12,419 nt of DNA from Desulfocapsa sp. (GTDB taxonomy: Bacteria > Desulfobacterota > Desulfobulbia > Desulfobulbales > Desulfocapsaceae). This document shows positions 7,224-12,419 of this stretch, piece by piece; positions within the stretch are counted from its first letter, which is position 1, and every line of letters starts with the position of its first letter. Where the stretch lies: contig JAOZTO010000026.1 of the NCBI GenBank assembly GCA_029942265.1, positions 1 to 12,419 on the forward strand, in the 5' to 3' direction. The translations under genes were made by a program, and so were the position numbers. The notes beneath the pieces are model-generated. The model was not told where the DNA came from. It saw nothing but the letters and a program-made list of their open reading frames with translations, and did no database searches.

Positions 7224-8017
7224 ATCAGAATAGCTGTGAGAAGATAATCGAAGATAAGAACAGATATGGAAGTTAGCACAACTGCCTGTGTGGTAACTTT
7301 AGATACACTACGTGCACCAAAGCCCGCTCCTTTAATTACATGAACAAAATACCCACGACCTGAACATATCCAAACAATCAAAACAGCAAAAACAAACGAT
7401 TTCACCGTTCCAAGTAGTATATCATGATTAGTAACGCTGCTCTGCATCCCTTCAAAATAACTACCAGGATTAACACCCATAAGATGTACTCCTGCAATAT
7501 ATCCTCCTGCAATCCCTATAACATCAAAAAACGCTGTCAAGAGCGGAACAGAAATGATAGCGGCAAGGAGTTTGGGAGATATAAGATAGCGAAAAGGATC
7601 AACAGCCATACAATCGAGCGCATCTATTTGCTCTGAGATTCTCATAATCCCAAGTTCGGCACACATTGCAGAACCAGCTCTACCTGCAACCATAAGTGCT
7701 GTAAGTACCGGCCCTAACTCCATGATAAGAGTAAGAGCAACTGCGGAGCCAAGCATCCCCTCAGCTCCATATTTGTGAAGTGAATAATACCCTTGCAGAC
7801 CCAATACCATTCCTGTGGACGCAGCTGTAAAAAAAATAACAACGAGCGAACCCACACCGATAAAATTCATTTGGCGCATAAACTCAGAAAAATGAAAAGG
7901 CATACGAAAGCATCCCAATCCCATCTGAACCAGATACAACCCCATGCGACCGAGATCAACCACAGAAGATAGTCCTGTACTTCCTAATCTGCTGATAAAA
8001 TTTTGTTGAACGAGCAT
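7220..8017 (-). CDS. mlaE: ABC transporter permease MlaE
   Basis: MlaE is the integral inner-membrane permease that forms the lipid passage with MlaF and MlaD. About 265 aa, with an N-terminal amphipathic region and five or six hydrophobic segments. The hallmark ELGPVLTALMVAGRAGSA is followed by MRISEQIDAL, the conserved MlaE cytoplasmic coupling region. No STAS domain is fused to it. I chose the ATG at 8017; a GTG at 8023 two codons earlier is in frame, but AGG a few bases upstream fits the ATG better. It is the first gene of the mla operon. Confidence 0.92.
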   Translation of the reverse strand: MLVQQNFISRLGSTGLSSVVDLGRMGLYLVQMGLGCFRMPFHFSEFMRQMNFIGVGSLVVIFFTAASTGMVLGLQGYYSLHKYGAEGMLGSAVALTLIMELGPVLTALMVAGRAGSAMCAELGIMRISEQIDALDCMAVDPFRYLISPKLLAAIISVPLLTAFFDVIGIAGGYIAGVHLMGVNPGSYFEGMQSSVTNHDILLGTVKSFVFAVLIVWICSGRGYFVHVIKGAGFGARSVSKVTTQAVVLTSISVLIFDYLLTAILI

Positions 8018-8080
8018 ACACACCTAACAATTCATACGGATAACTTAAAGAGCTGCAACGCACCTACTAATTCTTTTCAA

Positions 8081-8094
8081 TTTATCATGATAAA
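8081..8094. promoter_or_regulatory. 14-bp perfect palindrome overlapping the mla -10 box
   Basis: TTTATCATGATAAA is its own reverse complement and covers the -10 hexamer of the mla promoter. Its right half, ATGATAAA, recurs at 8139-8146, 52 bp away (about five helical turns). A repressor dimer binding here would block RNA polymerase. No known operator is recognised, and AT-rich palindromes can arise by chance. Confidence 0.4.
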
Positions 8095-8115
8095 ATCTGA
8101 GTAGTAAAATGTCAA
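8087..8115 (-). promoter_or_regulatory. Sigma-70-type promoter of the mla operon
   Basis: On the minus strand TTGACA (8115-8110, perfect) and TATCAT (8092-8087, five of six) are separated by exactly 17 bases. Transcription would start near 8080, giving a leader of roughly 60 nt before the mlaE ATG. This is the best promoter match in the window and supports transcription of mlaE through the cyclic-nucleotide-binding gene as one unit. Confidence 0.7.
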
Positions 8116-8207
8116 TACTTGTGTAAAATTAAATCTTTATGATAAATACAGTTTTTCCTTAAAAACAAAGCAAATTTATATATTTGAATTACTATCTACG
8201 TAATTAA

Positions 8208-9260
8208 TTAATTTTTCCTTGGATCAAATGTTTCCCGCAAAGCTTCTCCTATAAAAATGAGGAGAATTAATGCTCCAACCAGCACAACAAAGGTTGAAAG
8301 AGATAACCACCAGGCATCAATATTTGCCTTTCCCTGTGCCAGAAGCTCGCCTAGACTTGGGGTTGAAGGCGGAACCCCAAGACCTAAAAAATCAAGACTC
8401 GTAAGTGCAAGTATGGCTGCTGACATCCGAAAAGGGAGAAAGGTAATTACAGGGGTCATACCATTTGGGAGAAGATGTCGATACATAATGGTTATGTTTG
8501 TTACTCCTAATGCTCTGGCAGCCTTCACATATTCCATATTTCTTCCCTTAAGAAATTCTGCACGCACATAATCTGACAAGCCCATCCAGCTAAACAACGA
8601 CAAAAGAACAAGAAGTAGCATCACACTTGGCTTAAAAATAGAGGCAAATATAATAAGAAGATATAATTCCGGCATAGCCCCCCAAATCTCAATAAATCGC
8701 TGGAACAACAGGTCAGTTTTACCACCAAAATAGCCTTGCACAGCCCCGGCTATAATTCCAACAACAGTCCCAACTGCTGTGAGTGCAAAACCAAATAGAA
8801 TGCTTAAGCGAAATCCATATAACAGCCTGGCAAAAACATCACGTCCCCTGTCATCAGTACCTAAAATATTTTCACGGGAAGGAGGCGAAGGAACAGGGCC
8901 ATCAATTGAAAAATTAATGGATTGATAACTATGCCTGTTAAAAGGAAAATAGGCTTTGTTTCCATTAGTCGTTATAATTTCATACACATAAGGATCAAGA
9001 TAGTCAGCTTCCGTCTCAAAATCACCGCCAAAATGTGTCTCCGAATATTCTTTAAGTAAAGGAAAATGTGGTTTTCCATCATAGATAATCAACAGTGGAA
9101 CATCATTGGAAATACACTCGGAAAATAGACTGGCAACAAAGAAAAATGTGAAAATAATAAGACTATAAAAGCCCCTGCGATTACGACAAAATCGTCGCCA
9201 CCTTCTGCGTGTAAGACTTATTGATTTCACATCACGCTGTTTATCAATCGCTGCTGTCAA
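8208..9260 (-). CDS. yejE: Peptide/microcin C-type ABC transporter permease YejE
   Basis: Inner-membrane permease of the peptide/opine family. About 350 aa: an Arg-rich cytoplasmic start (RRRWRRFCRNRRG, 18-30), one helix (about 32-49), then a periplasmic region that includes KAYFPFNRHSYQSINFS. LGTDDRGRDVFARLLYG (133-149) leads into the transporter core. The EAA coupling loop is EYVKAARALG near 243-252, and the C terminus is FIGEALRETFDPRK. These match YejE, which partners YejB, YejF and the binding protein YejA. I chose the TTG at 9260 because GAGGA lies six bases upstream, giving a 17-bp overlap with yejB. An ATG at 9287 is also in frame but has no ribosome site. Confidence 0.9.
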   Translation of the reverse strand: MTAAIDKQRDVKSISLTRRRWRRFCRNRRGFYSLIIFTFFFVASLFSECISNDVPLLIIYDGKPHFPLLKEYSETHFGGDFETEADYLDPYVYEIITTNGNKAYFPFNRHSYQSINFSIDGPVPSPPSRENILGTDDRGRDVFARLLYGFRLSILFGFALTAVGTVVGIIAGAVQGYFGGKTDLLFQRFIEIWGAMPELYLLIIFASIFKPSVMLLLVLLSLFSWMGLSDYVRAEFLKGRNMEYVKAARALGVTNITIMYRHLLPNGMTPVITFLPFRMSAAILALTSLDFLGLGVPPSTPSLGELLAQGKANIDAWWLSLSTFVVLVGALILLIFIGEALRETFDPRKN

Positions 9261-10293
9261 AACTAATCCTCGGGTCAACCACAACATAACTTAAATCTGA
9301 GAGTAATCGTGCAAAAAGACCAATAATAGTAAAAAAATACAACGTCCCCAACACAACAGGATAGTCTCTGTTCAGTACAGACTGATACGCGAGTAGTCCC
9401 ATACCATCCAATGAAAAAATTGTCTCAATCAGCAGGCTTCCAGTAAAAAATGCTCCTATAAAATATCCGGGGAACCCTGTGATAATCGGAATAATACCAT
9501 TTCGAAAAACATGTTTGTATAAAACCTGTTGTTCACTTAGACCTTTGGCTCGTGCAGTCAATACATACTGTTTTCTGATCTCTTCAAGAAAAGAATTTTT
9601 TGTAAGCATGGTCATAACAGCTAGGCTACCAACAGCACCCGACACTATAGGAAGTACCATATGCCAGAGATAATCGAGTATTTTATTAATCATACTCATT
9701 TCAGACCAACCATCTGATACAATCCCCCGCAGTGGAAAAATATTCCAGAATGAACCTCCTCCGAAAAGGACGATTAGAATGATGGCCAACACAAAACCTG
9801 GAATCGCATACCCAGTAAGAATTGCTGTAGAAGTCAAAATATCAAAACGAGACCCATCACGGACAGCCTTGCTTATTCCAAGAGGAATGCACACACCATA
9901 AACAATAACAAAACTCCACAATCCAAGGGACATGGAAACAGGCATTCTGGAAATAACCAAATCAACGACGGATTGATGATAATAGTAGGAAGTCCCAAAA
10001 TCAAAAACCAGGTAATTCTTCATCATGGTTAGAAACCGAGTTACCGGTGGTTTGTCAAAGCCATATAATGCTTTAAGTTGTTCTATTCTCTGTTCGTCAA
10101 GCCCAGAATCACCACGGTACATCGACGTTCCAGTACTGGAAACTTCGCCCCCCTTACCAAAACCCTCCATCTGGGATATTAGCTGCTCAACAGGGCCTCC
10201 GGGCACAAACTGGGTCACAACAAATGTGAGCAGCATAACTCCAAAGAGTGTCGGAACCATTAAAGCAATACGTTTTAAAATATAAAAAATCAA
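9244..10293 (-). CDS. yejB: Peptide/microcin C-type ABC transporter permease YejB
   Basis: Inner-membrane permease, 349 aa, partner of YejE in uptake of oligopeptides or peptide-like compounds. The N terminus FYILKRIALMVPTLFGVMLLTFVVTQFVPGGP is the usual first helix and motif. The long periplasmic loop after it contains LKALYGFDKPP (73-83) and DFGTSYYY (98-105). The EAA loop is near 243-262 (YVLTARAKGLSEQQVLYKHV), and VVVDPRISF lies at the end. The start is TTG at 10293; AAGGA lies about 12 bases upstream, and the sequence aligns with other YejB from this point. It is the first gene of a two-gene transcript diverging from the RNase D gene. No yejA or yejF is adjacent. Confidence 0.9.
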   Translation of the reverse strand: MIFYILKRIALMVPTLFGVMLLTFVVTQFVPGGPVEQLISQMEGFGKGGEVSSTGTSMYRGDSGLDEQRIEQLKALYGFDKPPVTRFLTMMKNYLVFDFGTSYYYHQSVVDLVISRMPVSMSLGLWSFVIVYGVCIPLGISKAVRDGSRFDILTSTAILTGYAIPGFVLAIILIVLFGGGSFWNIFPLRGIVSDGWSEMSMINKILDYLWHMVLPIVSGAVGSLAVMTMLTKNSFLEEIRKQYVLTARAKGLSEQQVLYKHVFRNGIIPIITGFPGYFIGAFFTGSLLIETIFSLDGMGLLAYQSVLNRDYPVVLGTLYFFTIIGLFARLLSDLSYVVVDPRISFDSSD

Positions 10294-10448
10294 ATCAGAC
10301 GTTTAATCCTTGTGTTTTTTGTAAATCATTTGTCTAGTTGTGTATGACCATATCAGAAAGCTGTCCGAAAACATATGTGTCTGTACACAACTGTACTTGC
10401 ACTTTGAAAAATAGTAAAGGCTACTCAAGTCTCAGACATGCTCAACAA

Positions 10449-10475
10449 GTAAATATTTGGATAGCCTCCACCTTA
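10449..10475 (+). repeat. Solitary end fragment of the 143-bp element family
   Basis: GTAAATATTTGG (10449-10460) matches the 12-bp tip of the element at 1508 with one mismatch. The following bases ATAGCCTCCACCTT resemble its next segment CTAGCACCCCATCTT seen at 12177. No second end is found before the RNase D start at 10490, so this is a decayed or partial copy in the yejB/rnd divergent gap. The remaining gap, about 155 bp to yejB, shows only CTGTACTTGC, which is shared with the lpxC upstream region. Confidence 0.4.
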
Positions 10476-10489
10476 ACTAACAGTAACAA

Positions 10490-11572
10490 ATGATTAGAAC
10501 AACTGAAGAACTCAAGGCTCTGATGCAACGAGCCCACAAAACAAATGCAGTAGCCCTCGACACTGAATTCGTTTGGGAACGAACCTATTACCCCAAACTG
10601 GGTTTGATTCAACTAGCCCTATCAAATGAAGAATGTTTTCTAATTGATCCCTGTACCATTAAGGATCTTACGCCATTGGGGGAACTACTCGCTGATCCTA
10701 CAGTTGTGAAAATATTTCATGATGCGCCACAAGATCTTAGCATTATACGAACAGCAACTGGGGCTGATCCGAAAAACATTTTTGACACGAGACTGGCTGC
10801 CGGATTTTGTGGGTTAAGTTCCACACTTTCACTCAGTGATCTAGTGGAGTTCTTACTGGACATTAAACTTTCTAAAGACGAAACACGTACCAACTGGCTT
10901 AAACGTCCTCTCAGTCCAAACCAGAAAAAATATGCCAAGAATGATGTCCGCTACCTTCGTGCCATTAGAGTTTTACTACAAACACGAGTCCTGCCAGAAA
11001 CTGCCCCATGGCTTGAGATAGAACTGACCAAACTGAACACTCCTAAAAACTATACTGGAATTGATGATTTAAAACGATACACAAAAATTAAAGGGAATGG
11101 TAGCCTTACTCAGCAATCTCTGGCTATCCTCCAAAAACTTGCGCTATGGCGTGAAAAAGAGGCAAAGAAAAAGAATCGTCCACGTGGCCATATTATTAAA
11201 GATAGTGTACTTCTCGCCATTGCCAAGGAACATCTTCAGGACACCACAAGCATTCAATCCTGTGGTGAAATATCTGCCAAAACAACACAATTTTATGGGG
11301 ATGCACTTATTCAACTCGTACAACTCGGCTTAAATATTCCTGAAACTGATTATCCTGCCCTTCTACGCAGGGAAAAACTATCCAAAACAGAACAAGGTTC
11401 CCTCACTAGACTCCAAAATTATATTAAACTTAAATCTGACGTTAAAGGGATAGACCCTGCACTAGTTGGAAACAAAAAAGAACTTGTTGATTTTATCAGA
11501 GATAAATCACCAGCTACCTCACGCCAGAACAATGGGTGGAGAAAAGAATTTTTAAGTGAAATGAACATTTAG
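10490..11572 (+). CDS. rnd: Ribonuclease D (DEDDy 3'-5' exoribonuclease)
   Basis: RNase D trims 3' ends of tRNA precursors and other small RNAs. The 360-aa protein has the complete DEDDy set: Asp24 and Glu26 in VALDTEF, Asp82 in HDAPQDL, and Tyr148 with Asp152 in YAKNDVRYL, all metal-binding or catalytic. IFDTRLAA (98-105) and the segment ending TNWLKRPLSPNQKKYA are typical of the exonuclease domain. A C-terminal HRDC region starts near 207 with SLAILQKLALWREKEAKKKNRPRG, and a second, weaker HRDC-like region follows after about 290. The overall length is close to E. coli RNase D (375 aa). No clear ribosome site precedes the ATG, but the exonuclease domain begins immediately. The HPP gene follows after 44 bp on the same strand, so co-transcription is possible. 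Confidence 0.95.
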   Translation: MIRTTEELKALMQRAHKTNAVALDTEFVWERTYYPKLGLIQLALSNEECFLIDPCTIKDLTPLGELLADPTVVKIFHDAPQDLSIIRTATGADPKNIFDTRLAAGFCGLSSTLSLSDLVEFLLDIKLSKDETRTNWLKRPLSPNQKKYAKNDVRYLRAIRVLLQTRVLPETAPWLEIELTKLNTPKNYTGIDDLKRYTKIKGNGSLTQQSLAILQKLALWREKEAKKKNRPRGHIIKDSVLLAIAKEHLQDTTSIQSCGEISAKTTQFYGDALIQLVQLGLNIPETDYPALLRREKLSKTEQGSLTRLQNYIKLKSDVKGIDPALVGNKKELVDFIRDKSPATSRQNNGWRKEFLSEMNI

Positions 11573-11616
11573 GCTAATCTCGCAAAAAGGTCAAAGCTGA
11601 GCTGACTAAAAGATCT

Positions 11617-12159
11617 ATGCTAAAGACATATTTTAAGAAAATGAAGGGTGGCGGTAAAAAACCTCCCATGACACCAATTTCCAACGTGGTTTGGTCATTT
11701 ATTGGTGCGTTTTTGGGTATTTGGGCTATTCACTATAGCGGCTTTACCTATATTGATGCAAGTGATATCAACATGGTTATCGGCTCGTTTGGAGCATCAG
11801 CAGTATTAGTCTATGGAGCAATAGACAGTCCCCTTGCCCAACCGCGAAACCTAGTTGGCGGACATATACTCTCAGCTATTATCGGTGTGTTTTGCTACCA
11901 ACTTTTCGCACCACATCTCTGGCTGGCCGGCGCTTTAGCTGTTGCTAGCGCTATTGCCGGAATGCACCTCACCAAAACACTTCATCCGCCCGGTGGAGCA
12001 ACTGCCCTAATCGCTGTAATTGGCAGTCCGCATCTTCATGAATCAGGATATATGTATGTCTTGTTGCCCGTTGGTCGAGGCGCACTTATCCTGCTGATAT
12101 TCGCACTCCTTGTTAATAATATTCCGAAAGGACGGCGCTATCCTAAGTTCTGGTGGTGA
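11617..12159 (+). CDS. HPP-family integral membrane protein
   Basis: A 180-aa inner-membrane protein of the HPP family, with about five hydrophobic segments (near 24-40, 52-68, 83-97, 101-118 and 147-166) and a basic N terminus. The family-defining HPP is at 123-125 within TLHPPGGATALIAV. IGSFGASAVLVYG (55-67) and DSPLAQPRNLVGGH (70-83) are the other conserved blocks. Plant chloroplast members transport nitrite; most bacterial ones are uncharacterised, so the substrate here is unknown. No strong ribosome site is visible before the ATG. The stop codon (12157-12159) lies only five bases before a mobile element at 12165, whose predicted target duplication would include it. Confidence 0.92.
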   Translation: MLKTYFKKMKGGGKKPPMTPISNVVWSFIGAFLGIWAIHYSGFTYIDASDINMVIGSFGASAVLVYGAIDSPLAQPRNLVGGHILSAIIGVFCYQLFAPHLWLAGALAVASAIAGMHLTKTLHPPGGATALIAVIGSPHLHESGYMYVLLPVGRGALILLIFALLVNNIPKGRRYPKFWW

Positions 12160-12164
12160 TCAAC

Positions 12165-12407
12165 GTAAATATTCGGCTAGCACCCCATCTTCGTTTGATC
12201 CGGCTTAGGAACGGGGACGAAATAACTTCCCCATGTAGGCGCTCAGCTTTAGGTCATATGTGATCGATCTGAAAATCTAAAAACCGCAGGCATAGCAGGG
12301 CTACGTTGAGGATTTTTAGATTAAAGATCTGTCGCAGATGGCCTGAAGATGAGATGTATAGATGGGGGAAGTTATTTCGTCCCCGTTCCTTATTCACATA
12401 TGAACAA
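12165..12407 (+). mobile_element. Second copy of the 143-bp GTAA-ended element, interrupted by another element
   Basis: From 12165 the sequence starts with the same tip GTAAATATTCGG as at 1508 and matches that copy over about 42 bp with two differences. It is then broken at 12208 by a 182-bp insertion and resumes at 12390 with the CATATG centre of the palindrome up to 12407. After that it diverges from the first copy, and its far end is not seen before the window ends. It begins right behind the HPP stop codon. Confidence 0.7.
12208..12389. mobile_element. 182-bp MITE with perfect 25-bp terminal repeats, nested insertion
   Basis: Positions 12208-12232 and 12365-12389 are perfect inverted repeats of 25 bp beginning GGAACGGGGACG. 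They are flanked by TTA on both sides (12205-12207 and 12390-12392), a 3-bp target duplication. Deleting the element and one TTA restores the palindrome centre of the host repeat with one substitution relative to 1508-1650. The interior also folds back: 12242-12270 pairs with 12327-12355 at about 22 of 29 positions, with G-T wobbles at most others. There is no reading frame of note. The mobilising transposase family is unknown to me. Confidence 0.8.
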
Positions 12408-12419
12408 ATATAGTTCACA

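Noticed and set aside
8120..8207. Possible terminator after yejE
   Set aside because: A/T-rich with short palindromes only; no stable stem followed by a T-run on the minus strand.
12408..12419. Right arm of the second GTAA-ended element
   Set aside because: The sequence diverges from the first copy after 12407 and the window ends, so the arm and far end cannot be assigned.

Overview
This window looks like chromosomal DNA from a Gram-negative bacterium. It encodes two committed lipid A enzymes (LpxK, LpxC), a complete-looking Mla phospholipid-trafficking operon including an outer-membrane lipoprotein, and signal-peptide proteins. The DNA is AT-rich (about 40% G+C by eye) and several starts are GTG or TTG. 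A Desulfobacterota-like host is my guess from the gene repertoire and a candidate sigma-54 promoter, but no phylogenetic marker here proves it.

Layout. 1-254: two adjacent palindromic sequences downstream of a minus-strand gene. 255-1385 (-): a Liv-type branched-chain amino acid binding protein. 1386-1755: its leader, then a 143-bp miniature transposable element with perfect 12-bp terminal repeats and an 8-bp target duplication. 1756-4025 (+): lpxK, then lpxC with a candidate sigma-54 promoter between them. 4039-8017 (-): the operon mlaE-mlaF-mlaD-mlaA-mlaC plus a small cyclic-nucleotide-binding-domain gene, tightly packed with 4-bp start/stop overlaps. A good sigma-70 promoter with a 14-bp palindrome on its -10 lies upstream. 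8208-10293 (-): yejB and yejE peptide-ABC permeases without their binding protein or ATPase. 10490-12159 (+): RNase D, then an HPP-family membrane protein. 12165-12419: a second copy of the 143-bp element type, starting six bases after the HPP gene and split by a different 182-bp element with perfect 25-bp terminal repeats and a TTA duplication.

Function. The centre is an outer-membrane lipid block. LpxC starts and LpxK nearly completes lipid A synthesis, which supplies the outer leaflet. Mla moves phospholipid between outer leaflet and inner membrane. The two halves converge tail to tail with only 13 bp between stop codons. The flanks are housekeeping uptake and RNA-processing genes.

I see no defence system, phage, CRISPR array, rRNA or tRNA. 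The most notable items are the nested miniature elements, the cyclic-nucleotide-binding gene occupying the usual place of mlaB, and the sigma-54-like promoter of lpxC. I do not see evidence for a wholly new multi-gene system.
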